Shown: positions 17,348 through 27,093, numbered from the stretch's first letter. The stretch: 64,000 bases of DNA from Nioella nitratireducens (GCF_001879715.1 NZ_MNBW01000011.1:96056-160055); one strand, 5' to 3'. Made by a program: numbers and translations. The notes: generated by a model not told the origin, from the letters alone.

Positions 17348-18547
17348 ATGTCGTTTCTCCAGGCATGGGGCGAGGCCGCCCTGACGACGCTTGGGTTTTT
17401 CTGGATGGCGTTCTGGGCCTTCGGGCTGGGATACTGCATCAGCGCGTGCATTCAGATCTTCACCTCTCGCGCGGCGATGAGCCGGACCATGGGCGGAAAA
17501 GGCCTGCGCCCGGTGGCGTTGGCGAGCCTATTCGGCTTTGTCTCGTCCTCGTGCAGTTTCGCGGCGCTGGCTGCCACACGCAGCTTTCTGGCCAAGGGGG
17601 CGGGGCTGGTGCCTGCGCTGGCCTTCCTGCTGGCCTCGACCAACCTCGTGATCGAGCTCGGTATCGTGATCTCGGTCTTCCTGTCATGGCATTTCGTCGT
17701 GGGCGAATATGTCGGCGGGCTGATCCTGATCGCGGTGATGTGGGGGCTGGTGCGGGCGACGCGGCCCGACGGCCTGATCCGCAGTGTGCGCGAGCGGTTG
17801 GAAGCGGGCGACGATGACGACCCGTGGCCGCTGCGCGCGTTGCTGCGTGATACCAAGGTCTGGCGGGCCTTGGCCGCGGCTTATCTGGGTGAATGGCAGA
17901 TGGTCTGGAAGGATGTCACCATCGGCTTCACCATCGCCGGGATCATCGCGGCCTTCGTGCCGGGGGCGTTCTTCGTCTGGCTGTTTCCGGGCACCGGGGC
18001 CGAGGTGGCGCCGGGGTTCGGGCACGTCCTGTTGCAAGCGCTGATCGGGCCGCTGGCGGCGCTGTTCACCTTCATCGGCTCCATGGGGAATATCCCGCTT
18101 GCCGGGCTGCTATATGCCAACGGGGTCAGCGTGGCGGGCATCATGGCCTTCATCTTCTCGGACCTGATAGTGGTGCCGGTCTTGCGGGTGAACGCACAGT
18201 TCTACGGCTGGCGCATGGCGGTCTATATCGCGGGCGTGTTCCTCGTGGCGCTGATCGTGGCGGCGTTGGCGGTGCATTACGGGTTTCTGGCGCTTGGCGT
18301 GTCGCCCGAGGTGTCGGGGCATCCGCTGCCCGCGCCCGAAAGCCGGTTTGCCCTTGACTACACCGCCGCGCTGAACCTGGGCTTTGGCGCGCTCAGCCTT
18401 GGGGCGCTTTGGCTGGGACGCGGGCAGGGCGGCGGGCATCATCACGACCATGGCCATGGTGGCGGCAGCGAGCGGGCGCTGCGGGGGCTGGCATGGCTCT
18501 GCTTTGCATGGCTGGGGGGCGGGACAGCGGTGGCGCTGCTGCTCTGA
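17348..18547 (+). CDS. Permease of the ArsP/DUF318 (UPF0718) family
   Basis: 399-aa polytopic membrane protein with about 8-10 hydrophobic segments. The segment FGFVSSSCSFAALAATRSFL followed by GLVPALAFLLASTN resembles the duplicated Cys-containing motif of the DUF318/ArsP permease family. A cytosolic-looking stretch near residue 365 is His-rich (GGGHHHDHGHGGG). GGAAAGGA precedes the ATG. It sits between the two cysteine synthesis genes, so transport of a thiol, sulfur or metal compound is a possibility, but the substrate is not shown by the sequence. Confidence 0.75.
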   Translation: MSFLQAWGEAALTTLGFFWMAFWAFGLGYCISACIQIFTSRAAMSRTMGGKGLRPVALASLFGFVSSSCSFAALAATRSFLAKGAGLVPALAFLLASTNLVIELGIVISVFLSWHFVVGEYVGGLILIAVMWGLVRATRPDGLIRSVRERLEAGDDDDPWPLRALLRDTKVWRALAAAYLGEWQMVWKDVTIGFTIAGIIAAFVPGAFFVWLFPGTGAEVAPGFGHVLLQALIGPLAALFTFIGSMGNIPLAGLLYANGVSVAGIMAFIFSDLIVVPVLRVNAQFYGWRMAVYIAGVFLVALIVAALAVHYGFLALGVSPEVSGHPLPAPESRFALDYTAALNLGFGALSLGALWLGRGQGGGHHHDHGHGGGSERALRGLAWLCFAWLGGGTAVALLL

Positions 18548-18557
18548 CGCAAGGGGT

Positions 18558-18586
18558 TTGAGAAATCACCAATACAAGCGTAGGTT
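18558..18586 (+). promoter_or_regulatory. Possible cysK promoter
   Basis: TTGAGA (18558-18563), 17 bases, then TAGGTT (18581-18586), 32 bases before the cysK start. Both boxes are weak matches. Confidence 0.3.
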
Positions 18587-18617
18587 GATCCCGGAACATC
18601 ACCGGGGAGTATCAGCC

Positions 18618-19685
18618 ATGACACGGCACACCGACGGGCGCGGACGGCGCTATGACAGCATTCTGGACACCGTGGGCGACACGCCCGTTATCCGCATCAA
18701 CCGGCTGGGCCCCGATCACGTTACGCTCTACGTCAAGGCCGAGGCGTTCAATCCGGGCGGGTCCGTCAAGGACCGTCTGGCGCTGAACATCATCGAGGCG
18801 GCCGAGGCCTCGGGTGTGCTGAAACCGGGGCAGACTGTGGTCGAGGCCACCAGCGGCAATACCGGCATCGGGCTGGCCATGGTCTGTGCGGCCAAGGGCT
18901 ATCCGCTGGTGGTGACGATGGCCGAGAGCTTCTCGGTCGAGCGTCGCCGCCTGATGCGGTTTCTGGGCGCCAGGGTCGTGTTGACCCCCAAGGACCAAAA
19001 GGGGTTCGGCATGTATCAGAAGGCCAAGGAGTTGGCCGAAGCCAATGGCTGGTTCCTTGCCCGCCAGTTCGAGACAGAGGCCAATGCCGATATACACGAA
19101 CACACGACGGCACGCGAAATCATCGCCGATTTCGACGGGACCGGCCCGGATTATTTCGTGTCGGGCTATGGCACTGGCGGGACCGTGACCGGCGTGGCCC
19201 GTGTGTTGCGCGCCGAAAGCCCAAAGACCCGGATCGTCCTGACCGAACCGGCCAATGCCGCGCTGGTGCAGAGCGGCGAACGGCAAGAGCGGACGCCCGA
19301 GGGCGACCCGGCGGTCAGCCATTCGGCCTTTTCTCCGCATCCCATTCAGGGCTGGACGCCCGATTTCATCCCGCTCGTGCTGCAAGAGACGCTCGACAAG
19401 GGGTTCTACGATGAGTTGATCCCGGTAACGGGGCCCGATGGCATCGCGGCGTCGCGGGCGTTGGCGCAGAAAGAGGGGATTTTCACCGGCATTTCCGGCG
19501 GGGCCAGTTTCGCGGTGGCACTGGAGGTGGCCAAGACCGCGCCGGAGGGGGCGACCATCCTGTGCATGTTGCCCGATACCGGCGAGCGCTATCTTTCGAC
19601 CCCGCTGTTCGAAGGGGTGGAAAGCGAGATGACCGAGGACGAGATTGCGTTGATGCGGTCGACGCCCGGCTACCAGATGGGGTGA
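18618..19685 (+). CDS. cysK: Cysteine synthase (O-acetylserine sulfhydrylase)
   Basis: 355-aa PLP enzyme joining sulfide and O-acetylserine. The Schiff-base lysine is Lys51 in NPGGSVKDRL; the phosphate-binding TSGNTGIGLA and the glycine loop GYGTGGTVTGVARVL follow. Length is slightly above the usual 310-330 because of a C-terminal extension (from about 330). ATG 18618 lies after GGGGAG; longer in-frame starts lie inside the permease gene. It completes the pathway begun by cysE. Confidence 0.93.
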   Translation: MTRHTDGRGRRYDSILDTVGDTPVIRINRLGPDHVTLYVKAEAFNPGGSVKDRLALNIIEAAEASGVLKPGQTVVEATSGNTGIGLAMVCAAKGYPLVVTMAESFSVERRRLMRFLGARVVLTPKDQKGFGMYQKAKELAEANGWFLARQFETEANADIHEHTTAREIIADFDGTGPDYFVSGYGTGGTVTGVARVLRAESPKTRIVLTEPANAALVQSGERQERTPEGDPAVSHSAFSPHPIQGWTPDFIPLVLQETLDKGFYDELIPVTGPDGIAASRALAQKEGIFTGISGGASFAVALEVAKTAPEGATILCMLPDTGERYLSTPLFEGVESEMTEDEIALMRSTPGYQMG

Positions 19686-19721
19686 TCCAGCCGTTGACCT
19701 GGCAAAAATGGGCTCGATGAA

Positions 19722-19748
19722 AAAGGGCGGCCCCGGTGGCCGCCCTTT
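19722..19748. terminator. Bidirectional terminator between cysK and pdhC
   Basis: AAAGGGCGGCC and GGCCGCCCTTT pair perfectly over 11 bp around a 5-base loop, with A-tract on the left and T-tract on the right. It serves cysK (+) and the pdh operon (-). Confidence 0.85.
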
Positions 19749-19768
19749 CCCGTCGTCTGGTCAAGGTG

Positions 19769-21088
19769 TCAGGCCAGCATGGTCAGCGGGTTTTCGAGGT
19801 TTTCCACGATCGCCTTCAGCAGGTTCGCGCCAAGCGCCCCGTCGATCACGCGGTGATCGACCGACATGGTGACCGACATCACGGTCGCCACGGTCAGCTC
19901 GCCATCCTCGCCCACGACCGGCTTTTTCACGCCTGCGCCGACGGCAAGGATGCCCGCGTGGGGCGGGTTCACGATGGCGTCGAAATTGTCGATGCCGAAC
20001 ATGCCGAGGTTCGAGATGGCGAACGTGCCGCCCTGATATTCATGCGGGGCGAGTTTGCGGTCACGGGCGCGTTTGGCGAGGTCTTTCATCTCGCCCGAGA
20101 GCGCCGAGAGCGACTTAATGTCGGCGTCTTTCAGCACCGGCGTGAACAGCCCGCCCTCGATGGCGACCGCGACGGCCACGTCCGAGGGTTTCAGTTGCAG
20201 AACCCGGTCGCCCGCCCAAACGGCGTTGCATTCCGGCACTTGTTGCAGGGCGTTGGCCACGGCCTTGATGATGAAATCGTTGACCGAGAGCTTTACCCCG
20301 CGTGCTTCCAGTTGCTTGTTGAGCTGTGAGCGGAATTTCAACAGCGCATCGAGCTTGATGTCGCGGCGCAGGTAGAAATGCGGGATGGTCTGTTTGGCCT
20401 CGGACAGGCGCGCGGCAATCGTCTTGCGCATCCCGTCGAGCTTGACCTCCTGATACTCGCGGCCCTCGTACATCTTGGCGACGGCGTCTGCCGTGGGGCC
20501 GGCGGGCGCGGCAGCGGCGGCCGGGGCCGGAGCGGCTGCGGCGGGGGCAGCGGCCTCGGCTTTGGGGGCCGCGGTCGCGCCTTCCACATCGGCCTTGACG
20601 ATGCGGCCATGGGGACCGGAGCCCTTGATCCGCGTCAGGTCCAGACCCTTCTGCGCCGCGATCCGGCGGGCCAGCGGCGAGGCGAAGATGCGGGTGCCGT
20701 CCGACGTGGTCGGGGCCGCCGGGGCGGGCGTGTCCGGGGTGGCGGGGGCTGCGGGCGCGGCCTCTTCGCTTTTTGCCGGGGCAGCATCGGACGAGGACGC
20801 GGCGGCCGGCGCGGAGGAAGACGCCCCGATATCGTCGGCGCTTTCCCCTTCGCCGAGCAGGACGGCGATTGGCGTGTTCACTTTCACCCCTTCGCTGCCT
20901 TCTGCGACAAGGATCTTGCCGATCACGCCTTCGTCCACGGCTTCGAATTCCATCGTCGCCTTGTCGGTCTCGATCTCGGCCAGAAGGTCGCCGGAGCTGA
21001 CCTCGTCGCCTTCCTTGACCAGCCATTTGGCCAGCGTGCCTTCCTCCATGGTGGGGGAGAGGGCGGGCATGAGAATTTCGGTGGGCAT
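19769..21088 (-). CDS. pdhC: Pyruvate dehydrogenase E2, dihydrolipoamide acetyltransferase
   Basis: 439-aa E2 core subunit. One lipoyl domain at residues 1-85 with the lipoylated lysine in [11 protein letters not shown]; an Ala/Pro-rich linker (about 90-135); the E3/E1-binding domain near [17 protein letters not shown]; a second Ala-rich linker; then the catalytic domain ending in the [10 protein letters not shown] motif that contains the active-site His. Last gene of pdhA-pdhB-pdhC, 12 bases after pdhB. Its lipoyl domain is nearly identical to that on PdhB. Confidence 0.96.
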   Translation of the reverse strand: MPTEILMPALSPTMEEGTLAKWLVKEGDEVSSGDLLAEIETDKATMEFEAVDEGVIGKILVAEGSEGVKVNTPIAVLLGEGESADDIGASSSAPAAASSSDAAPAKSEEAAPAAPATPDTPAPAAPTTSDGTRIFASPLARRIAAQKGLDLTRIKGSGPHGRIVKADVEGATAAPKAEAAAPAAAAPAPAAAAAPAGPTADAVAKMYEGREYQEVKLDGMRKTIAARLSEAKQTIPHFYLRRDIKLDALLKFRSQLNKQLEARGVKLSVNDFIIKAVANALQQVPECNAVWAGDRVLQLKPSDVAVAVAIEGGLFTPVLKDADIKSLSALSGEMKDLAKRARDRKLAPHEYQGGTFAISNLGMFGIDNFDAIVNPPHAGILAVGAGVKKPVVGEDGELTVATVMSVTMSVDHRVIDGALGANLLKAIVENLENPLTMLA

Positions 21089-21100
21089 GATGCGCTCTCC

Positions 21101-22477
21101 TTACCGGTAGGTGACGTCTTTGACGGCGGCGATGACCTCGTCGGTCGTCACCAGCGCGTGCTTTTCGAGGTTGGCGGCGTAGGGCATCGGCACGTCCTTG
21201 CCGGTGCAGTTGATCACCGGCGCGTCAAGGTAGTCGAAGGCGCGCTGCATGATCGTGGCACCCAGGTGGTTGCCGATGGCGCCGACGGGGAAGCCCTCTT
21301 CGACGGTGACGCAGCGGTTGGTCTTCTGGACCGACGCGATCACGGTGTCATAGTCGATGGGGCGCAGGGTGCGCAGATCGACGACCTCGGCGGAGATACC
21401 CTCTTCCGCCAGCTTGTCGGCGGCTTCCAGCGCGTATTGCATCCCGATCCCGAAAGAGACGATGGTCACGTCGGACCCTTCGCGCCAGATCCGGGCCTTG
21501 CCGAAGGGCACGGTGTAGTCGTCCAGCACAGGCACGTCGAAGCTGCGACCGTAGAGGATCTCGTTTTCGAGGAAGATCACCGGGTTCGGATCGCGGATCG
21601 CGGTCTTCATCAGGCCTTTGTAGTCCGAGGCCGAATAGGGCATCACCACTTTCAGGCCGGGGATCATCGCGTACCACGCGGCATAATCCTGGCTGTGCTG
21701 GGCGCCCACGCGGGCAGCGGCCCCGTTCGGGCCACGGAACACCATCGGCGCGCCCATCTGGCCCCCCGACATATACAGTGTCTTGGCGGCGGAGTTGATG
21801 ATCTGGTCAATCGCCTGCATGGCGAAGTTGAAGGTCATGAACTCGACAATGGGTTTCAGCCCGCCGAAGGCCGCGCCCACGGCGATACCGGCAAAACCAT
21901 GCTCGGTGATCGGCGTGTCGATGACGCGCTTGGCGCCGAACTCGTCCAGCAGGCCCTGGCTGATCTTGTAGGCGCCCTGATACTCGGCGACTTCCTCGCC
22001 CATCAGGTACACCTCTTCGTCCCGGCGCATTTCCTCGGCCATCGCATCGCGCAGTGCTTCGCGGACGGTCTGCGATTTCATCTCGGTGCCTTCGGGATAG
22101 TCGGGGTCGAGATTGGCGCTGACCACGGCGGGGGCGGCGGCCTGCGCGGGGGCAGGGGCCTCTTCAGCCGCCTTGGGCGCTTCCTCGGCGGCGGCGGGCG
22201 CGGTCGAAACGTTTTCTGCGGCGCTGGCGTCTTCGCCTTCTTCCAGAAGAACCGCGATGGGGGTGTTGACCTTTACGCCCTCGGTGCCTTCGTCGATCAG
22301 GATCTTGCCCATCGTGCCTTCGTCGACCGCTTCGAATTCCATCGTTGCCTTGTCGGTTTCGATCTCGGCAAGGATCATGCCGGATTCAATGGTATCGCCT
22401 TCCTTGACCAGCCATTTGGCAAGGGTGCCTTCCTCCATGGTCGGCGACAGCGCGGGCATCAGAATTTCGGTTGCCAT
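21101..22477 (-). CDS. pdhB: Pyruvate dehydrogenase E1 beta with N-terminal lipoyl domain
   Basis: 458-aa subunit. Residues 1-80 are a lipoyl domain ([17 protein letters not shown]) fused through an Ala/Pro/Glu-rich linker (85-120) to the transketolase-like E1 beta domain. The latter shows [39 protein letters not shown] and the C-terminal [13 protein letters not shown]. Lipoylated E1 beta is known in several alphaproteobacteria. 20 bases separate it from pdhA, so it is in the same operon. Confidence 0.96.
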   Translation of the reverse strand: MATEILMPALSPTMEEGTLAKWLVKEGDTIESGMILAEIETDKATMEFEAVDEGTMGKILIDEGTEGVKVNTPIAVLLEEGEDASAAENVSTAPAAAEEAPKAAEEAPAPAQAAAPAVVSANLDPDYPEGTEMKSQTVREALRDAMAEEMRRDEEVYLMGEEVAEYQGAYKISQGLLDEFGAKRVIDTPITEHGFAGIAVGAAFGGLKPIVEFMTFNFAMQAIDQIINSAAKTLYMSGGQMGAPMVFRGPNGAAARVGAQHSQDYAAWYAMIPGLKVVMPYSASDYKGLMKTAIRDPNPVIFLENEILYGRSFDVPVLDDYTVPFGKARIWREGSDVTIVSFGIGMQYALEAADKLAEEGISAEVVDLRTLRPIDYDTVIASVQKTNRCVTVEEGFPVGAIGNHLGATIMQRAFDYLDAPVINCTGKDVPMPYAANLEKHALVTTDEVIAAVKDVTYR

Positions 22478-22497
22478 ATCGTTGTGTCCCCCTCGGA

Positions 22498-23523
22498 TCA
22501 GGCGTTTTCTTGCGGAATTTCGGCCGCGTAGATGTCGGTCCAGAGCTCATCGAGATGAGGCTCGGGGCTTTCCTTGGCAAATTCGGCGGCCTCGTTGACG
22601 ACGGCCTTGATCTCTTTGTCGATGGCCTTGAGGTCTTCCTCGGTCGCGTGGCCACCGTCGAGCAGCATGGTGCGCACGTGTTCGATGGCGTCGCGTTCCT
22701 CCCGCATCTTCTGCACTTCCTCTCGGGTCCGGTATTTTGCCGGGTCCGACATGGAGTGGCCGCGATAGCGGTAGGTCTTGATCTCGAGGATGTAGGGCCC
22801 CTTGCCCGCGCGACAGTGCGCAACGGCCTTTTCGCCCGCTTCCTTTACCGCCAGCACATCCATGCCATCGACCGCCTCGCCCTCGATGCCGTAGGCGGCA
22901 CCGCGTTCCCAGTACGAGGGCGACATGGTCGAGCGTTTGGTTGAGGTGCCCATGGCATACTGGTTGTTTTCGATCACGAAGACCACCGGCAGATCCCACA
23001 ACTCGGCCATGTTGTAGGTCTCGGCGACCTGGCCCTGGTTGGCGGCGCCATCGCCGAAATAGGTAAAGGTGACGTTGTCGTTGCCCCGGTACTTGTCCGA
23101 GAAGGCAAGGCCCGCGCCGATCGGCACCTGTGCGCCGACGATACCGTGGCCGCCGTAGAAATGCTTCTCTTTCGAGAACATGTGCATCGAGCCGCCCTTG
23201 CCCTTGGAATAGCCGCCTTCGCGGCCCGTCAGCTCGGCCATGACGCCCTTGGGGTCCATGCCGCAGGCAAGCATGTGACCGTGGTCGCGGTAGGAGGTGA
23301 CGCGCTTGTCGCCCTCTTTCGCGGCGGCCTCCAGTCCGACGACAACGGCCTCCTGACCGATATAGAGGTGGCAGAAGCCGCCAATCAGGCCCATGCCATA
23401 GAGCTGGCCCGCCTTTTCTTCGAATCTGCGAATGAGCAGCATGTCGCGATAATAAGCGGTCAGCTCTTCGGCGGAAGTGTTTGGTTTTGCGGCAGTTTTT
23501 GTCGCCGTCTTGCGCGTGGCCAT
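22498..23523 (-). CDS. pdhA: Pyruvate dehydrogenase E1 alpha
   Basis: 341-aa ThDP-binding subunit of the pyruvate dehydrogenase complex. The ThDP motif starts at [17 protein letters not shown] and ends at [10 protein letters not shown]; the phosphorylation-loop-like YRGHSMSDP is present. GAGGAGG lies upstream of the ATG. First gene of the pdh operon. A 20-bp dyad sits directly upstream and probably controls it. Confidence 0.96.
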   Translation of the reverse strand: MATRKTATKTAAKPNTSAEELTAYYRDMLLIRRFEEKAGQLYGMGLIGGFCHLYIGQEAVVVGLEAAAKEGDKRVTSYRDHGHMLACGMDPKGVMAELTGREGGYSKGKGGSMHMFSKEKHFYGGHGIVGAQVPIGAGLAFSDKYRGNDNVTFTYFGDGAANQGQVAETYNMAELWDLPVVFVIENNQYAMGTSTKRSTMSPSYWERGAAYGIEGEAVDGMDVLAVKEAGEKAVAHCRAGKGPYILEIKTYRYRGHSMSDPAKYRTREEVQKMREERDAIEHVRTMLLDGGHATEEDLKAIDKEIKAVVNEAAEFAKESPEPHLDELWTDIYAAEIPQENA

Positions 23524-23549
23524 CGGCGCGCCTCCTCTCGGTCAACGAT

Positions 23550-23569
23550 ATAGTTTAACGTTGAACTAT
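23550..23569 (-). promoter_or_regulatory. Operator-like dyad upstream of pdhA
   Basis: ATAGTTTAACGTTGAACTAT is a 20-bp palindrome with one mismatched pair, ending 27 bases before the pdhA start. An A+T-rich island in GC-rich DNA at this place suggests a promoter-operator. The regulator is not identifiable from the sequence. Confidence 0.5.
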
Positions 23570-23787
23570 TCTCTATCAGAGATGGCTGGAAAAATCACCC
23601 ACGAATTTCCCACGGGATGTCCCAAGGGCGACGTCCCCCAACTGGTCTTGGACGGGCGGCGAAAATGCAAGCCCGGATCGGCGGCGTTACACAGGATTGT
23701 GAGGGTTTTCGCCCCGGAACCGCTTGTCGCCCCGGTGGCAAGTCCTTATTTGTCCCGCTGTTCCAAATTTTTTTCAGAGGCTGCGCG

Positions 23788-24447
23788 ATGTTGACGAGGC
23801 GCCATTTCATTTCCACCACCACCGCCCTTTTTTCGGCGGCACTTGCCCCATCCGCCGTGCGCGCCGCCACGCGGGCGCAATGGGACGAGTGGGATGCACA
23901 GGTCACGCCCTTGGGCTACGATCCTTTCACCACGAACCCTTGGGGATTGCACCCCCGCTTTCTGCCGCGGCTGGTCGCGGCCAACGACAGTCTGACACCC
24001 GGCGACATCCATGTCGATGCGGTCGCGCGCTACCTCTACCACATTCAAGAGGACGGGACGGCCATGCGCTATGGCGTGGCGATCGGGCGTGGCAACCTTT
24101 ACGAGGCGGGCACCTATACCATAGCGCGCAAGGCACGCTGGCCCACGTGGACGCCGACCGCCGCGATGGTCGAGCGAGACCCCGGAACCTACGAACAATT
24201 TGCCGACGGGGTGCCCGGCGGGCCGGAAAACCCCTTGGGCGCGCGGGCGCTTTATCTTTATGACGGTAACCGCGACACCTACCTCAGGATACATGGCACG
24301 CCGCAGCCATGGTCTATCGGGCTACAGGCAAGCTCGGGCTGTGTGCGCATGGTGATGGCACATATCATCGGGCTGTATGAGCGGGTTGATACCGGCGTGA
24401 CGGCGGTGCTGTATCCGGCCGGAAACATGGTGTCCGCGTCCAGTTGA
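23788..24447 (+). CDS. L,D-transpeptidase (YkuD/ErfK family), exported
   Basis: 219-aa periplasmic enzyme that forms 3-3 crosslinks in peptidoglycan or attaches proteins to it. The N-terminus MLTRRHFISTTTALFSAAL has a twin-arginine pattern and a signal-peptide core, with probable cleavage after AVRA (residue 26). The YkuD catalytic motif is present: His169 in IHGTPQPW and Cys185 in SSGCVRM. ATG 23788 is chosen because the signal peptide begins there; the frame is open upstream without meaningful sequence. Confidence 0.9.
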   Translation: MLTRRHFISTTTALFSAALAPSAVRAATRAQWDEWDAQVTPLGYDPFTTNPWGLHPRFLPRLVAANDSLTPGDIHVDAVARYLYHIQEDGTAMRYGVAIGRGNLYEAGTYTIARKARWPTWTPTAAMVERDPGTYEQFADGVPGGPENPLGARALYLYDGNRDTYLRIHGTPQPWSIGLQASSGCVRMVMAHIIGLYERVDTGVTAVLYPAGNMVSASS

Positions 24448-24477
24448 TCGGCTGCCCATGCGATTGAAGAAAGTGCG

Positions 24478-24502
24478 CCCCGGCCCCGAGCCGGGGTTTT
24501 TT
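24478..24502 (+). terminator. Intrinsic terminator after the L,D-transpeptidase gene
   Basis: CCCCGGC and GCCGGGG form a 7-bp stem around CCCGA, followed directly by TTTTTT. A second GC-rich dyad (GCCCCGGACC, about 24522-24542) follows without a T-run. Confidence 0.85.
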
Positions 24503-24572
24503 GACTCGATCCGTGGTGCTGGCCCCGGACCAGGTCCGGGGCGGGGGCGCCCCGGCGGTTGTGCGAGAGGTT

Positions 24573-24878
24573 TTACTCGATACGCTCCACGGTGAGGTCG
24601 ATTTCCGGCTCCGGTTCCGGCGCGCGGGTACAGATCGCGCGGCCTTCGCTGGTGCGCAGCGGCAGGAACGTGGTCTCGACCGGCCCGCTGTATTGATACC
24701 AGTAACACCCGTCCACCGGGTCGATGCGCACGACGCTCAGGTTCTGGGCCGGGTCGGCGATGGCGGCCACGGCTTCGGGCACCTCTTCGAGGGGGGCGTC
24801 ATCCGGTGGCGGCGGCGTCGTCGCGCAAGCGGCGAGCAGCGCAATGGGGGACAGCCAGAACAGGCGCAAAGATTTCAT
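24573..24878 (-). CDS. Small lipoprotein of unknown function
   Basis: 101-aa protein with a lipoprotein signal: MKSLRLFWLSPIALLAACATT, where Cys18 follows an LAA lipobox. The mature part is rich in Pro, Glu and Asp (TTPPPPDDAPLEEVPE) with a small region holding Cys residues (DPVDGCYWYQYSG, EGRAICTR). The start at 24878 is chosen because the signal begins there; the open frame extends 24 codons further upstream. I do not recognise the family. Confidence 0.7.
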   Translation of the reverse strand: MKSLRLFWLSPIALLAACATTPPPPDDAPLEEVPEAVAAIADPAQNLSVVRIDPVDGCYWYQYSGPVETTFLPLRTSEGRAICTRAPEPEPEIDLTVERIE

Positions 24879-24988
24879 CACGGACTCCCGATTATGCGGT
24901 GGGACCATGAAACAGGAGGTTCCGGCCAGCCTCAACCACTCAGTGTTCAAATTTCAGGGATGTTGCGGCCCGGTGCCGGGCCGCCGTG

Positions 24989-25279
24989 TCAGGGCAGGAC
25001 GATTTCATCGGGGCGATAAAACCCGAGCCGCTCTCGTGCCTGTTCTTCCAGCAGGTCGAGATCCAGATAGTCATCCGACAGGCGGTGTGTCAGCAGGGCG
25101 ATGTCCGCGGTTTCCTCGCGCAACGCGTCCAGCTCGGCCTGATACACATCGCGCTCGGCTTCGATCTGGATGCGGCGAAACAGGCCGTAGTCGCCCTGCA
25201 CGGCGGCAAACGTGAAATAGGCCCCCACGAAGAGCAGCCCCAAGGGCATCACGACCCCCGATATGCTTTTGCGTTGCAT
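24989..25279 (-). CDS. ftsB: Septum formation initiator FtsB/DivIC-like
   Basis: 96-aa bitopic membrane protein of cell division. A membrane segment at residues 8-27 is followed by a coiled coil (RRIQIEAERDVYQAELDALR) and the C-terminal LDLDLLEEQARERLGFYRPDEIVL, typical of the DivIC/FtsB family. The start at 25279 is taken because the membrane segment follows it directly; the long upstream frame overlaps the divergent acyl-CoA dehydrogenase gene. Proximity to pdhA is common in Rhodobacteraceae. Confidence 0.9.
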   Translation of the reverse strand: MQRKSISGVVMPLGLLFVGAYFTFAAVQGDYGLFRRIQIEAERDVYQAELDALREETADIALLTHRLSDDYLDLDLLEEQARERLGFYRPDEIVLP

Positions 25280-25429
25280 GTCTCTGCCTTGCCTCTGCCC
25301 GTCTTGATGCGGGTCCGTTGCGTCAGACTCGCATATCGGCGGGGAAAAGGGAATCCCTCGTGTGTGCGGATTCGTGTGCTGCGCGCGGCCCGGTTGCGTT
25401 GGGTGCCTGTGCCACCTTAGCATGGCTGT

Positions 25430-27034
25430 ATGATCAGCCCCCGTTCCCATCTGCCCACTCACGAGGTCACGAACCAGCCGCCCCTGCGCGCGGCCCGAAA
25501 CCTGTGGGCCGAAGACCCGGTGCTGCAAACCCACGCGATGGGGGCCGATGCCGGGGCGCTGGCGGCCCATGGCGCACTGCTTGGCACTGCCGAGGTCGCT
25601 GCGGCGGCCCACGAAGCCGAGCATGTGGGGCCGGACCTTTGGCTGTTCGACCGGGGCGGGCGGCGGCTGGACGAGGTCTGGTTTCCGTCCGGCTATCACC
25701 AGATGATGCAGGTGGGTCTGGGTGCGGGCTATGCGGCCGGGCCGTGGACGGGCGGCAGCCATGTGACCCATGCCGCGATGGTCTATCTGCACAGCCAGAT
25801 CGAGCCGGGAACCTGCTGCCCGATGACCATGACCTACGCCGGGGTGCCGGCGCTGATGGGGTCGGATCTGGGCTGGGACTGGCTGCCCAAGCTGACCGCT
25901 TGCCAGTATGACCCGTCCATTGCCCCGCTGACCGGGAAACGCGCCGCCACGCTAGGCATGGCGATGACCGAAAAACAGGGCGGCAGCGACGTGCGCGCCA
26001 ACACCACCGTGGCCACGCGCGACGGCGACGCCTATCGCCTGACCGGGCACAAATGGTTCTGCTCGGCGCCGATGTCGGACGGGTTCCTGACGCTGGCACA
26101 GGCGCCCGAGGGACTGACCTGTTTCCTCGTTCCCCGCTGGCTGGAGGGGGCACGCAATGCGATCCACCTGATGCGTCTCAAGGACAAACTGGGGAACAGG
26201 GCCAATGCCTCGTCCGAGATCGAGTATCACGGCGCACTGGCCTACCGCGTGGGCGACGAGGGGCGCGGCGTGCGCACGATCATCGAAATGGTGCATCACA
26301 CCCGTCTGGATACCGCGCTGGCGCCTGCCGGGCTGATGCGGGCGGCGCTGGCCGAGGCGCATCACTGGGTGACGTTTCGCACCGCCTTTCAACGCCGGCT
26401 GATCGACCAGCCGCTGATGCGGGCGGTTCTGGCGGATCTGGCGCTGGATTGGGAAGGGACGACGGCGCTTGGCCTGCGGGTGGCACGGGCCTTCGACGGC
26501 AGTTCCGAAGAGGATCGCGCCTTTGCCCGGATCGCGGTGGCGCTGGCGAAATTCCTTGGCAACAAGCTCTGCCCCGGTCTGGTCTACGAGGCGATGGAGG
26601 TGATGGGCGGCATGGGCTATGTCACCGATACAGCCCTGCCGATGCTCTACCGCGAAGCGCCGCTCAATTCGATCTGGGAAGGGTCCGGCAACGTGATCTG
26701 CCTCGACATTCTGCGCACATTGGCGCGAGAGCCAGCGGCGGGCGCGGTGCTGCACGCCGAATTGCAGGCCGCGACCGGCCACTGCGCCGCCTATGACGCG
26801 GGCCTGAAGCGCCACACGAGCCGGTGGCCCAAGGAACCGGTCGAAGCCGAAGCGCGGTGGTTTGTCGAAAGCCTCGCCCGGTTGCTGACCGCCGCCGTGT
26901 TGATCCGGCAAGCTCCCGAACCTGTCAGCGCCGCCTATGCCGCGACCCGGCTTGGGGGCGAGCGGGGGCAGATCGCGGGCAGCCTGCCGGATGCGGACGT
27001 GGCGCCGATATTGGCCCGGCTGGGGCCGCTCTGA
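25430..27034 (+). CDS. Acyl-CoA dehydrogenase, AidB-like
   Basis: 534-aa flavoprotein. Length and motifs fit the AidB branch of acyl-CoA dehydrogenases (E. coli AidB is about 541 aa): the N-terminal extension with THEVTNQPPLRAARNLW, GMAMTEKQGGSDVRANTT in the FAD-binding middle domain, and the C-terminal YEAMEVMGGMGYVTDTALP. AidB is linked to alkylation damage in E. coli, but isovaleryl-CoA dehydrogenase activity is also reported for the family, so the substrate is left open. No ada or alkB gene is nearby. It is divergent from ftsB with a 150-base gap. Confidence 0.88.
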   Translation: MISPRSHLPTHEVTNQPPLRAARNLWAEDPVLQTHAMGADAGALAAHGALLGTAEVAAAAHEAEHVGPDLWLFDRGGRRLDEVWFPSGYHQMMQVGLGAGYAAGPWTGGSHVTHAAMVYLHSQIEPGTCCPMTMTYAGVPALMGSDLGWDWLPKLTACQYDPSIAPLTGKRAATLGMAMTEKQGGSDVRANTTVATRDGDAYRLTGHKWFCSAPMSDGFLTLAQAPEGLTCFLVPRWLEGARNAIHLMRLKDKLGNRANASSEIEYHGALAYRVGDEGRGVRTIIEMVHHTRLDTALAPAGLMRAALAEAHHWVTFRTAFQRRLIDQPLMRAVLADLALDWEGTTALGLRVARAFDGSSEEDRAFARIAVALAKFLGNKLCPGLVYEAMEVMGGMGYVTDTALPMLYREAPLNSIWEGSGNVICLDILRTLAREPAAGAVLHAELQAATGHCAAYDAGLKRHTSRWPKEPVEAEARWFVESLARLLTAAVLIRQAPEPVSAAYAATRLGGERGQIAGSLPDADVAPILARLGPL

Positions 27035-27078
27035 CGCGGCGGCACAGGTGGCGGGCCTTGAAACGTCGGCAATGGTAC

Positions 27079-27093
27079 TTAGAATCATTCTAA
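27079..27093 (+). promoter_or_regulatory. Irr-type iron control box upstream of bacterioferritin
   Basis: TTAGAATCATTCTAA is a perfect 15-bp palindrome 52 bases before the bfr start. It matches the TTTAGAA-n3-TTCTAAA form of the Irr box (ICE motif) of alphaproteobacteria. Irr represses iron-storage genes when iron is scarce in these bacteria; application here is inference from motif and target. Confidence 0.8.

Noticed and set aside
20378..22531. 717-codon open frame on the + strand through the pdh genes
   Set aside because: It is exactly antisense to pdhC and pdhB, Arg/His/Gly-rich and without family features. High-GC codon use leaves such antisense frames open.
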